Positions 13,201-26,396 of a DNA stretch of 64,000 nucleotides are shown here, piece after piece. The notes below the pieces were generated by a model. That model saw only the letters and a program-made list of their open reading frames with translations, was not told the DNA's origin and made no database searches. Numbering within the stretch: the first letter of the stretch is position 1; each line of letters starts with the position of its first letter. The stretch is from Tyto alba (Eukaryota; Chordata; Aves; Strigiformes; Tytonidae): contig NW_024881313.1 in assembly GCF_018691265.1 (NCBI RefSeq), forward strand, positions 15,245,518 through 15,309,517. The letters are read 5' to 3'. A program made the translations under genes and the position numbers.

Positions 13201-13585
13201 CAAAACACTACGCTATATGTTATTCACGTGTAAAACATTTCTAGAGCAAGTATTTGATTTAACTTTAAAATGAGATGAGTGACCTTCAGAGAACTGTTTG
13301 GCTACATTTCCATTTTTAATTTGCAAGAAACATTAAAAGAAAAAAGCAAAGAAAAACTAGGCAGAAAGTCTAATGCACTAATGTTTTTATAATTCAAAAA
13401 AAGTAGAAAAAGGCAACTCTGCTGTATTCAAATTGTTACTGTTTTGCTGACAATAGCACAACTTCCAGCTGTTAAACAGCTTAATTTGATATCTTATCCA
13501 CTGTTCGATTTCAGGTTCTTTTACAAATAAATTATAAAGCCCAAAGCAAGAACACATGAACATGCAAAGAAATAAAGATTCTGCA
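10202..13585. other. Long-intron segment: C-rich tract and a CpG patch
   Basis: Besides the quadruplex-type tract near 10,626, the segment has a GC- and CpG-bearing patch at about 12,650-12,835. On the plus strand this patch is entered by a strong pyrimidine tract ending CAG at 12,740. No known exon follows it. The rest is AT-rich without recognisable features. Confidence 0.6.
10626..10647 (-). other. Potential G-quadruplex-forming tract on the gene's sense strand
   Basis: The plus strand has CCC, C7 and C7 separated by one and four bases, so the minus strand, which is the sense strand of the ACAD gene, has G7-TTGT-G7-A-GGG. The G7 tracts can each supply two GGG blocks, enough for a quadruplex. 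It lies about 425 bp upstream of the exon B acceptor in the transcript. Any effect on splicing is inference. Confidence 0.6.
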
Positions 13586-14004
13586 CTGCAGACCATGGGC
13601 AGGACCCATGCTGGAGTATGGGCAAAGTATGAGGAGGAAGGAGAAGCAGAGAGGAGGTGCTAGGGATGGACTGCAACCCCCCACGCCCCTGCGCCGCTCG
13701 GGTCGCAGGGAGGGAGATGACTCAGGAATGAAGGACTGAAACTGAGCCTGGGAAGAAGGGGGAGAGGATAGGTGGAACACATTGTTTTAATTTGCCTTTC
13801 TTTCTCACTATACAAATCTATTCTAATTGCCAGCACATTAAATTAATTTTCCCCAAACCAAGTCTGCTTTGCCTGTGACAGTAACTGGTGAGCAGTCTCC
13901 CTGACTTTATCTCAACAGCTGAGCCTTGCCATCATATTTCCTCCCTTGTACTGTTGAGGAGGGGGAGTGAGTGAGCAGCTGCTGGCCAAGGTGAACCTAC
14001 CACA
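13586..14004 (+). mobile_element. Truncated LTR copy of the same family (copy 2)
   Basis: This segment begins in the last tandem unit type (CTGCAGACCATGGGCAGGA) and continues through the GAGGAGGAAGGAGAAGC block, the CCTGCGCCGCTCGG stretch, an AT-rich part with TTAAATTAATTTTCC near 13,843, the TCTGCTTTGCCTGTGAC block, and a tail GAACCTACCACA. The order of blocks is the same as in the element at 229-1,207, including the shared AAGTCTG and TTGCC...TGAC boxes, but the 5' part with the TATA-like site and most tandem units is missing. It is in the same orientation as copy 1 and antisense to the host gene. Exact breakpoints would need alignment to a consensus. Confidence 0.65.
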
Positions 14005-14112
14005 CTATGGTCAGTATATTAACCTATTTTTCTTTTAGATTGGCACTGTGCTTTTCTACTAATCACCATCATCACGTTATTTTAGCATGCTTTCCCCAGC
14101 CCCCAGCCCCCC

Positions 14113-14134
14113 AAAAAACAAAACAAAACAAAAC
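14113..14134. repeat. (AAAAC)n microsatellite
   Basis: A6 followed by AAAAC units just beyond a C-rich run, about 110 bp right of LTR copy 2. Confidence 0.9.
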
Positions 14135-17100
14135 ACAGTCATTATTTTATAGAGACCAGCTTATTTCTACATGTTAATTTTGTGACATTGCCAGTGGGGT
14201 GGCAGCCCAATAGAAAACAGCAGGTTTTAAAACCCATCGTTTTTAAAAGATGCAGATGTACATTCTACCAAATCTGACAACTTAGGGTACCAGGACTTTT
14301 ATATATGAATATAGGCAGACAGCAAAGATGATGCCCAAAAATACAAATAAAAGAGCAAGACCATCTGATCTTCAGCTGTAACACGTCAAAACAGAAACAC
14401 TGCTGAGAAGATCAGTTGGGAAAACAAAGGCAAAGAATTTCTATGAAAAATGGCTTATGAAGGCCAAGGAGAAGCTGAGGTCTTTCATATAATTGTCTCA
14501 TTTTTTTGAAGACCAACACATTTCTTGTCACTTGTTCAGCTACAGGATCCCTGTTCAAATATGACTCCGTTCAACGATGAGACAGACTTGAAGTCTCTAG
14601 TCCAAATTTTCTAAAAGTTTAGAAGTGTCTCTATTTGGAATTTGCTTCTGAACCCCACCTAATAGCTGTCAGTGGGAATGACAACATCCATGGTGAAAAG
14701 GGTCTATAAGTGAGTTGAATCAAGGTAAAACAGGGAGTCTTTGGAATGTTTTAAGAATGTGAGTGAGCCTGGAAAAAGTAATGGCAAAACCACAATACAC
14801 CCATATCGGTAACTCAGTCTTAAATTCCTATATAATTTATCTTGTTTGTTCTCCTAACTTCCAAAATTCACATACAGTATATCTACACCAAAGGAAATTA
14901 TGCAGTATTATTTCTACTATTGGCACCTAACTCAGCAGAAGAAAAAACAAATGTGTGCTCTCATTTCTAGTGACTAGAAAGACAAATAAAACATGAATCA
15001 CCTCCCATTTTGAAGATAGGTCTGAGAGACTCCTACATTTGACACTACGATGACAGAGCTAATTGCCAGTTTTCATCATAGCCTACAATTTCAAATCAAC
15101 AGAAGTAAAATGTAAGTGTTCAAACCTTACTCACCTGTCATAAATATAGTTCAAAAATTTCAACTCCAGAGGACTACAGAGAGCCCTGAAGTTACATAAT
15201 TGTGAATGTCATCAGGCAGGACAGTACAGAAATCCCACTGTAATTCCTTTCCTCTTCTTTACATAAAAGGAATTTAAGGAATTACCAAAAGTGTACTCTC
15301 TGTGTTATGCAATTTCCCATGAACCCATTCTGAAAAGTTGAGGCTGATCAAGCTCAGAAAACACCTATTGCCACCTTGGTTATTTCCTTCTTGCTGGGTG
15401 CAGTGGAAAAACTTTGTGTAACAGAAACACTGTGAGTCTACTTTAGTCTTGTGGAGATGAACACATATATATTTTCTGGCAATTTCCTCTGGATCAATTC
15501 ACAAACACACACAAACACCACCCCCCAAACAAACAAAAAAGAAACAAATAAAACCAGATGCAAAGTTCCCCTTAACAGATTACCTCAGACAGACAGATCA
15601 AACTCCTTCAGTTTGAACGTTTGTCCCAAACCAGGAAAATTTCAGTACTTCATAATTTTGTCTGGTTGATCCTACAAAGATCACAACCACATACAGTACT
15701 TGATTTCTCACAGATATCCACTAGTTCATCCAAAAATCCCAAGGCAGATAAGGACCTCTTCTGCTAACCAAAGTTCTATTTGTAGTATCACTCTTTTGAT
15801 TCAATATTCCTTGGAAAAAGGAAAAATATAGATTGGCTGCTCATTCCTTATCAAACATAAACAGTTAGCAGCCCAGGTACAATCCCTGAGCAATTAATGG
15901 TACAAATTGTGTGTTCCTGCAATACTCACCGCTATAGAAGTCGTCTTGGTTGCCACTTCAGAAACTCAATTTACCAAGATGAGTAAGGTGATTGGATCTG
16001 TCTAGCACTGGTTTAGATTAAGACAGAGCTACACTGGAAATTACAGAAGAAACTTCCCCCACAGTGTAAGGATTAAAAAACCCCACCCTATGAAAACAAC
16101 ACAAAATGCCAAATAGCAACTTGGCAGTGCCTGCCACTGAGCAGATAAATGCACCACGCAGAGCTGGACCTAGCTGGAAGCAGCATGGACACATTTAGTG
16201 AGGGTTGAAAGCTGTAGAGGACACCGCTTTAGAAGCCAGAGCAGTATATTCTAAATCACTGGTTGACAACAGCTGCACTTGTTATTCTCAGACTTCCAAA
16301 AACCTCCCTCACAAATTTGTAAGTTTTCTTTATTTTTAAATGGTTATGCAGCGTCACCAACTGTCATCTAAGTCAACAATCACATCTGCATAAGTTTCAA
16401 ACTCAGAAGGATATCAGACCTCTTCAAACAAATCCCACAACCCCCCAAAACTATATACAAATATATTTGTTATGGGGAAGGAAAAGCTAAGCTGCACAGT
16501 AAATAGAATAAAATGTCCACATGGGAAACACACAAAACATTAACAGTGTAAGAAGACTCAATAGCCAGAGAAAAAGAAAGAAAAAAGAAAATCCAAGATT
16601 GCACACAGTCCCAAGCACTAGCTATTGCATCAGCTCCAACTCAGATCAAAACTTTATGCAATAACTGGTCACAGATTCCTCAGTTGTCTTCTGCCTGCTT
16701 TATGTTTCCCCCTTGACTCTGACCCAACATCAATTTCACAGAATCCCAACTAAACCTTCCCACATTTTTTTTATTTAAGGTTAAAAAGTGCAGATCTCAA
16801 TTATTGTACGTTTGAAAACATCAGTCAAACTAAATGCCGGAGCATGAAGAAAACAAGAAAAAAGAAAGCATGGAATAATGAAGTCAAGAAGTGCATAGGT
16901 TCAATATCACACCTCTTGAGCTTCAATGGCAAAGCCATGCTACTTCTCATGGGGTTTCTCCTTGAACAAGCTCATAAACAAGCAGTAGGCTAGGTTTCAA
17001 GAATATCACCTCTGCAACCTCCCCACTGCTTGAGATCAGTCAATCTGCAACAATTGCCAGCCTCCTTACATACACTGAACACATACATTCCTCTAACCTG

Positions 17101-20100
17101 TTGCACATTTGACTAGTTTAAGCTTTGCTTTTGGATGCTGAGTTTAATTCTCTGAGTCAGGCTTATCCAGCAGGGAATACTGCTTCTCTTCAGCTTGAAG
17201 TTTGCCACCCTTCTGACAAACAGGCAAAAACTGCATCAACATCCTTCAACACGGTGTGTGTCCACTGCCGTCCAACTGACACCACTGTGAATCAGCCCTC
17301 TAAGGCACCGAAATCTGCCTTCAGGCTTGATGAGGCATCTGTCAGCCACATGCAAAACGTGCTCTTTCTCCCAAGAAAATGACTGCACAACTGCTCAGCT
17401 AGCTTCTTTTAAATGTGTTCATTCATTTTGAACAGGTAATAAATCATCTCACACCTGTACAAGAAGGAAGCAGGTACATCATTTTTATGTGCTGCTGGTG
17501 CTCCTCTTCAGGACCCTTCCTCTCACATGAGCTACCACAAACTACTACAAAAAGTTCACGTTACTCTGAGTCACAGCAAATTTTTGCCCAACAGGATCTG
17601 AAGTATGAATACACAAATAGGTATTATAAGGAATCTACAATAATGTACAGACATTCAACATCCCATAGGTGAACAGGTAAAGAAAATGGAAATCAACTTA
17701 TCAATAGGTAACAGAGAGAGCCCAAAGAACACTTTTCAGTTTAAGCACAACAGAGAGAACAGATGAGTAACAGGACTGAATACAAGTATGTATGTTCATA
17801 AGGATTTTTTAAAAGCTGGATAAAAAGGGGTCAAGATCCAAAATCAGAAGAAATTGTACTCAGTTTTATAGCAAACCCTATGAGCAAAAAGCAGATAAAT
17901 TACTTTAATTTCTTAAAGGCATCAGGATATAGAGTCAATATTAAAAAGATCCAGAACTCATTCTGGCTCTTCTGAATTCCACATAAATTTCTAATTAAAC
18001 TGAAAAGCAATACTATGTGATTCAGGGATTAAACAGATTTATTACATTTGCTTCTTATTAAAATTTCCTACACTAAGTTTTAATACAAAGGCTATTTATC
18101 AACTGAAAGCTGTGTTTACCTTTCTCTCCTACAAGATCTTCCAGTCCAGTCCAAGCTGATAAATAGCTTGTTGAAAATCCGTATTTGTCTGACATGGAAA
18201 ACTTTAGCCTCTTAGCTCAAGATGTCACACCCAAAGGCATAAATTTTACTAGATCACAAGTTCCAAAACTTGCAATCTCCAAATGGAATTATAAACAGAG
18301 AATTAACATTGTGGGCACGGGGGAGGAATTTGACAAATGCTGGTTTTAAATAAATTCCAGAAAAAAAAAAATCAGAATATGTTCAGTGAATAATTAAATG
18401 AACTTTGGACATGCTCTGGAGCTAGCCTGGCTAGCACTGGGGTTTTAGTTCAGTAGCACTGAACTTGGAACAGAAGCACAACACAGGAGGCTTCTGCAGG
18501 AATTTCCCATCAGCACTGGCTTGCAGGACCAAATGATTTTCCAGTGGCTGACCCCATAAGTCCTTGAGAAGCTGAGCCAGATACTGAAAAAACTATACCA
18601 TGCCATTCCAGATTACCTGTCACGTTGCAGATCAACCTGTTCTTATTACCATCACAGTGAACAAATTAAAGATACATCTATCAACTAATGCCACAGCTAG
18701 AAACACACCCCTCTGTCATTAGGTAATTTCCTTGTTTGTAAGTATTAACAGGCAAAATTCTCTTCAGCTGGCAACGTCTGCATTTGCAGGGGTGACACAG
18801 CCATCAGTGTGGGCAGGGCTTGGACCGCCAGCATACTTTTGTGAAATCTCATTGGTTTTGAAACCACTATGAGTTAGCAAAAGCAAAGCAATAAAAGAGC
18901 GTCCCTATTTCTAATCAATAGAGTGTGGTTAGCTGTTTAAGACAAACCTCAAATTTTCAGTTTTTCAGGAAGGGTCATGAGTTTGATCTCAGACTGGGGA
19001 AAAAAGTAAAATAAAAATGCAAAAATTTGAATATTTTTATGACATCAAATTGCATACTTTTGTCAGTTTGGTTTTGTTTGGTTTTGTTTTCTTTACAAAA
19101 GACATACACCAAAAATTTTACAATAAAAAACCCTTCTGGAATGAAAATGGAAGATTTTTCACAGTGTCGAAAAAATGCATTTCCCCTTACTTTTCTCAAA
19201 ATATAGACATTTCAGTAAAGCTAACATATTCCTATGCTTGTTCTATTCTTGATAATTGTAATGGAAAAAACATTTCATTGACAACTTTTATTTGGTTTAA
19301 GAAGTGTGGACAAACACCTTAAGCACTATTCTAGGACTAAAAATACCTGGTTTAGTTCTCATTTTTGCAAATGATTTTGTGTGCAACCTTGTTCTTAAGA
19401 TTTGTTAGCCATACTGCATCATAAACCAGATTATCCCCTTGTGTTTGTAAAAGAGCTAATACAACAGGATTCTAATCTGAACTGAAATCTCCAATGTGAA
19501 ATACGCTACACTGCTATTTTTATTTCTGTTGAAATTGGAGGATGTGCCTTATATGTGGTACTAGCCACAAATGAAAGGAATTTCAGTATAGTGCAAAGCA
19601 TGATGGAAATCAAATTCCCTATTCAAGACTGTTTTCTTCAAAAGAACCTTCTACACAAAACATTTTACTTCTATGAGCATTTCATCTTCCCCTGTGCTAT
19701 GCTCCAAGAAATTATCATTTATTGGGTTATCTGTTTCTTCCTGATTTGGTTCTGAAATCAGTAACAAATCACCACTCAAAACCACCAAAAGCAAGTTATT
19801 CCATGGGGGAATGACAGCAGCTGGCTGCAGAGCAGGTAAAATTATAATACAGTATACTAATAAAAAACACATCAAACTGCCTAATATACAATTATCTGAC
19901 TGACACAATGAGGTCTGTAACATACATAGAGAATAACCAAGGGCAAAAGGGAACAATGACATGGTTAAAGATAACTGTAGTAGAGTGAGACAAGTTAAGA
20001 AAAAAACCCACAACCCCTCCCCCAAAAGTCCTTTCCACCCTCCCCAACTCCCAATCCTACCTGAATTATAACTAATTACCTTAAGTGTTTATGCACCCAG

Positions 20101-20651
20101 TAGTATAACTACCCTTTTACTATACAGTTTAATTTTTTACAACAGAAATAGAAAATAGATTTAGCCATGGCAAATTAGAGTCTACTGTAAAAGTGCATTT
20201 GCACTACTGACTGTATAAACATTTGCAGCTAAAGTCAGACCTCTCCCCCACTGTGAATACTACCTCTGCTGTTTACGGACCATTCAGGAACCCAGGCAGG
20301 GACATTCATGCATTCAGCTACCACTCAGGAGCTCCTATTTATCTCAATAATTTGCTTTTTTATAAGCATCTATATAACAAATTATATCTCAAATTCTTGT
20401 TCTTAAAATATCACACTACAGTTACATAACAATAAATGTATTCTTGAATAATACCTTGAATATGTGGCTGCATAGTAAATTTGAAAAGAAATTAAATTTT
20501 ATTTTGTACGCTGAATAATTCTGAAAGGGAAGATATATTAAATCAGCATATATATTGTATATATTCATACTTCTGGGATGGCTCTGAAACCAAGATTTAA
20601 ATATTCATATTTGAAAATAAAAGTAACAAAACAAGCTCATATATATGGAGG

Positions 20652-20678
20652 AAAAACAAAACAAAACAAAACAAAACA
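20652..20678. repeat. (AAAAC)n microsatellite
   Basis: Five consecutive AAAAC-type units. A similar, shorter AAAAC tract lies at 14,113-14,134, right after LTR copy 2. Confidence 0.95.
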
Positions 20679-22588
20679 CAACCTTCTTCCCAGAAATTAA
20701 TTAATTATTCCAGGAGATATTTGAAAAATAATCTTAGAATTACTGCCAAATACCTGAGTTATTATCCTCATGGCTCATTAGTCTAGCCAATAACATACCT
20801 TCCTTTCAAATCAGAAAGAAAATACCAGTAAGGCTGGAGTCCTCTCCACCTTCTACCTCCCAAATAAACAAACGTTCCAGAGTCATCATGCTTCCCCCAT
20901 CTCTCCCACACATCTACAAGTAGATGGAGAGTGGGGAGGATGGGGGAGGGAAACGTAGCTTTTTCATGAAGGAAAAAATACTTGTCAAAACCACATGCTA
21001 TTACTATTTTTTTTAAGTTGATCTTGTACCATGCACTTTCCATTAGATCCATCTAATTGCAAACAATTTTAAAAACTTGATAGGTTTGGCAACCATCCAT
21101 CAGATACCAGGGGTTTATTACGGTGCTGTGTGTACTATTTCTAAATGACTAAATGAAACATCTGAAATAAAAAAGAAATTCCCAGTCAATTTATTGGTAT
21201 GTAGGTGTCAGAATCTCCAGAAACAGAACACACAATTAGAAAACACTGTTAACATATTAAGGCTTTCTGGCACATGTTTTGAGAGTTACATTCCCTTCCA
21301 TCTCATAAGAAGCACTATTTTAGAAACATATCCAATAGTCACAAAAATATTTGCCATCCATCCAGCTGTAACACAACAGACACTTCTGTGGCCACGAGAT
21401 CCTGCTGAGCAGCACAGGGCTGTAAGAAAGGGAACTGAAGAGAATTTTATTACCATAGGCACCTTTTATCATGGTTAGATGTCTCACTGTGTAGCCACTC
21501 TACTAAGGTTGCTGATGCACCCTTTGTTTTGCCGTGGTCTCCTACTCTTCTGCCACAGCTCCAAAGGGCTTGCTGGTAAGCTTTCCAGTATTTCAGAGAC
21601 ACCCGAAAGAGGTGCCGGGCTGAACTTGTTTGCTCAACTATGGGCAGTGCGCGACACGGCAGGTGGCTGGGTGTGCAGGGATCATCGGGACGAACCACAC
21701 AAGGAGCCCACTGCTGCTGGACCTTTGGAGTCCACCTGCAGCTGAGATGCTGCGGGCTTTCCACATTGCTCAGCAGAGGCAGCAGGTGTGCAGATGTCTG
21801 CTTTGGAACGGCTCTGGCTTAAAGATGCATTTCCAGTACAAAGCTTTTATCTCACACCCACGGAAAAACTTAGCACATTCAACATCTCTGCGTACCCTTA
21901 GTTCGGTGGAGACATCAATCCCATACTGACTCCAGACTCTCTTCATACACTGCCCAAGAGCCAGATCACTTGTTCAAGTTTATGAAGCAGCTTTTTCAGC
22001 AATGTTAGCATGATCAGAGTCCAGAGCTAGATGCAGAAGCAGAAAAGTGATATATATGCAGCTTTTAATCAGCTTTTAAACAGATTTTAATCAGTGACCC
22101 ACTCTGAAGCTTCTGCAATGTCTCATACGAAATTATAATGAATGTATTAAAACTTATAAGTTTCACAATGTTGAGCATACCGCATATCTGCTCAGTGCTG
22201 CATTATTACCATGTTTTCTCACCTTCTTTTATGGACTACACCTATTTGCTAACTCATTCTGCTTAATGAAAATCCAGTTTATAGCATCTCTCAGCACTAG
22301 GTAGTCCCAAATTGAGTGATTCTGGCAACTCTAAATTAACAGTGAGCAAAGCAGCAGTGATTGTGCCTCCTACGTCACTATACTGAACCATGAAAGCCCA
22401 CACCAAAGACATCAATTTACGCTCAACTCTCACTCTGTATTTAAAATAGTTGAGAAAAGAACAAAACCATCGTTCACTGAACACTGAATGGCCTAGTAAT
22501 AAGGTTTAACACCAAGCTATACTTCACTGAAAGAATGAAGTTACATGAACTATTTCTTAAGTGTGAAACTTAAATGCTCTTTCCCTTC

Positions 22589-22594
<6 letters not shown>

Positions 22595-22619
<25 letters not shown>
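22595..22619. repeat. Poly(A) tract, 25 A
   Basis: Uninterrupted A25 in the long intron. The sequence to its left does not resemble a processed transcript I recognise. Confidence 0.97.
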
Positions 22620-25600
22620 GTGAGATAAGTTTTTCTATCTGTAAAAGATCACACCATCTCCTAGGTTACAGCCTCACCACTTCAAATCAAGGGACATAAA
22701 ACAAGTCAAACATTAATTCATCTATATCTTCTTCCTCCAAAAAAACCCAAACCCAGGAACAAAGGAAAAAAATGGCTCATTTAATTTGCTCACATTTATG
22801 AAAACATGGTAACTGTAATGATTGAGCTACAGAGTTCCTGGTTTTCTTACAGCATCAAGTGTTGGTGTAGAGCCTTTTCTTGTCTGAAATCCTTCTCACA
22901 TTGTGGCTGTGGCTAACACCGTTTTCTAAATTTTAGAGTAGCACTGATAAAGTATAGACTAAACTGAGAGTGATTAATTAAAGCAAGACATGAAAAATGC
23001 ACCAAATACAAACTCACCTAACAGCATGCTAAAACACAGGCCTTAGCAATAACACTTACAAACCAAACCAAGTCACTATTCTCTGTGTTTTAAGGAGGTT
23101 TACACAAAAGAATCAGATATGTTTCTTATTGCACAGATTCTTCTTATGTGTTAGAAGTATTGCCACAAAGAGGAAAAACCAAACAAACAAACCAACCCCC
23201 AATCTATTACTGTTTTAGGGAAATTTCTGTGTTTGGGAGATTTGCTGCTGCAGACTGAGGTTACCCTGGCTAACGTTTTGCCACCAGAAAATGTCTCCCA
23301 CTTACAATTTAATTGCAATACACTTTGCAAGATTTGTTTTGCTCCTGATTTTGTGTTGGAGTTGTCAGTGCTGTTGGAGACCTGTTTAATCTAGCCCTGC
23401 AAGTTGAAAACTTGTGTGCAGCCTGTCAGCTTCCAGAAAAATTAGTCTTAAGGTTAAATAACTGAGCAAAATAGAAAAAATGCTACCAAACTCTATGATA
23501 TTGAAATGAAGCGCTTTAATAAACTGGTTACTCTTATTCAAAGATGAGTATAGATAAATCAAACAACATATTTGATATTTTTATTTTTCTTCCAAATAGT
23601 GTGTCCTTCTAAGTGTGTCCTACCATGCTGACTATCCAGAGCTAGAATGAATCTTCAGACAAATCCTGTCCTCTGGTTTGTGTTTCCCAACCTGTCCTGG
23701 GATGAAAGTGCTTCTTAATTTCTCCTTCGCTGAAAGGTCTTCTCCAGTGTAAATCCAGCTTTGGGCACTGTGCATCACCCAGGCCTGGTTCTGGTCCTTA
23801 TGCTAGTGAAGATTTATCTTCTTTTTTGCCACATTCAGGATGCTTTTGGAATATCCTAGTGAGATGAATGGGCACTGCTGATCTGACTGTTTTGTTGGTT
23901 ACAAACACAGAAAAGATGTACACAAAATTCTGTACAGATTTTCCATCTGGATCAAGAGACCTCTCTGTTTAGCCTGCCAGAAATGGAGAATATGCAACAA
24001 CAAGGCTATGAAAAAACTAATCATATTGGAATTTCATTATCCCTAGTGTTTCTCTGATGACTCACTTTTTTTTTTTTTTTAATCTGACCTCTAGCTAAAT
24101 TTCTCAACTGCAGCCAACAACAGCCACAGTGCTGTGCTCTGCTGATCGCTGAGCAAAAAGCCCTCACCTCCCCATGCTGCCTCTTGGCCATCCCCATTTC
24201 TTGATGGCCAGGTTTCACTCTGGAGATATGGGGAACTACCTGCTATCAGGTCTTTCCTGATGAGGAAACCTCATATGAAAGATATGGGCCAAATACCCGT
24301 ATCTCCTACCCCTCATTCACCCAACTCATCTACCTTCATTTTCTCATCTCCTTGCATAAGCACTTCATATGCCTTTAAAATAAATGGCCAGTGAGGCAAC
24401 AAAGCTGTGGTATTATGCCACTGACTTTCTTTAAAATGCCTTACTACTTAGTAAAAATACAAAAAATTCTTTCCCCTTAACGATGACAGCAGGATCCACA
24501 AAACTGGTAAAAGGTGTGGAACAGGTTGCCGTGGAAGGACAAAGTAATTTAGAAAAAACATGCGTTGCCTACAATTTAATACTGTATTGTTTAAAGTCTC
24601 TTTGGCAAAACAGATACTGCAAATACCTAACAGAGGCATAACGAGCAGGTCTCTTGAAACACAAATTACGGGATTTTGCCACAATCTTGAAGAAGTCAAA
24701 GGTGAAAAAAAGCCTGAAGCTGGGAAGAGTGTAATTAAAGAACACAATAGAGGAGTAATTTCAGGGAAGTGCATGTGGAAGGAAGGTAGACAGATGGGGA
24801 GACTAATGCTCTCCATCGCACAAAACAAAGGAGAGGGAAGTTTAAGAATACAAGTATTTTATTTTTAAATCTAATTCAGTGAAGCAAGGAGTAGAAGGAA
24901 ATATGAATCCTCACAGCCATCCTGGAATGTGCTCTAACTGGAGATTCCTCCTGGTAAAAGCAAACAGTAAGAGAAGGCTGCTTGAGAGGCAAGTGAAGAA
25001 ACACAACCCAGCTCCACCTCTTGGAGTAACTCAGACACACTCCTCAAACACCAGCGGGGCCAGACACAAGCTGGAAGCCTCCAGAGCAAACCAGCCCTCA
25101 GGTGGAGAGAAGCTGCCAGTATCCACTGGCCACAGCCGTGATATAGACACCATCGAGATCTTCTTGCTAAGTTAAACTCAGAAATTAAAAAATAATAATA
25201 AAATAAATATTTTCTCCATTTCCAGTTTTGCAGCCAGGCATTTAGTTGCATGCTTTAATAGATTAAGCTTCTTTACTGCCATCCCATAACCTTGCTTGGT
25301 GTAAGAGTGGCCTCCATGGAAATGGGCAGACACAGGACAAACCTAATGACAGGGTGAGGGCACGCGGCCCCGAAATGACTGCCACCCCAAACACAGATTT
25401 GGGACTTTTAACAGCTAGGTTTGTCATTTTCCTCATCCCATTGTGAAAATTGGTTTGAAGGTAACAGATTATCCCTAAATAAGTATGAACCACTGCCCCT
25501 TCTGCAAGCAGAAGTCAGCAGGAGGAGACTTTCTTGACTCCTGGAGCAGTGGTGACTGTCACCCTGTCCTGCTGTCAGCAGCACTGCTGCTATTTCAGCC

Positions 25601-25801
25601 TAAGCATAACTGGCCTCCACCTGTTTCCCCCATCCCTCAGCTGTACAATCACAACTGCCTGAATGCCACAGAAAGAGTTAGGAAGTAACTGGTACTAAAA
25701 AGGGACAGATTGGTTTAAATTATACTATAGCATACTTCAGTGGTTACTCTGTCTCCCTGCACAACATAGCGGGTCCCAACTCTTAATTTTTAGAAGGATA
25801 C

Positions 25802-25825
25802 TTTTTTTTTTTTTTTTTTTTTTTT
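25802..25825. repeat. Poly(T) tract, 24 T
   Basis: Uninterrupted T24 in the long intron; on the host gene's sense (minus) strand it reads as A24. No retrocopy was recognised beside it. Confidence 0.97.
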
Positions 25826-26375
25826 AAATGAACTTGTAATATTTACATCAGCTTTCAAAGAACCTTTGTGGCAAGAAGGTATGCTTCCACTTGAAAACTC
25901 CCTTTTCCTAATGCTCACAGCCGTGCTACACACTCATTAATAGTATCGCTAACCACAACAGGACTGTCTGAATAATGGAAAATCAAACTAGATGTATATG
26001 AAAAACTTCCTGTCCCATATCCAAACTCTCTATATAAAGTTTCAGATTTGTCTACTTAATACCCTACTTGGGTCCTTTAAATGACAGAATAGCAAAAGAC
26101 ATGAACAAAATCACACCAATTCTGGTGGTTTGTTCCACAAAATTTACTCTGAAAGTCTTTCCACTGCATATACTCTCGAACTTCAATATGACTTAACAAG
26201 CTGTCTAGAGGGAGCAACAAGAAAATTAAAGACTGTTTTTTTTTCCTGTTTAACTTTTTCTGTTTACAGCTGAGATTATTTCCTTATTAGTTTAATGATA
26301 AGTGACTTCACAATTTTCACTATGTTCAGTGATACCGTGAGCCATGTTTCTTTTCAGAGAAAGAGAGCAAAACTT

Positions 26376-26396
26376 AAAAAAAAAAAAAAAAAAAAA
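26376..26396. repeat. Poly(A) tract, 21 A
   Basis: Uninterrupted A21 about 550 bp right of the T24 tract and in the opposite sense. Confidence 0.97.

Larger units (their letters stand above)
14005..22594. other. Long-intron segment with one CpG-bearing patch
   Basis: Mostly AT-rich sequence with AAAAC microsatellites. The patch at about 21,340-21,830 is richer in GC with several CpG around 21,610-21,695. Frames are open on both strands there for about 90-105 residues, but none resembles a known family. Confidence 0.55.
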
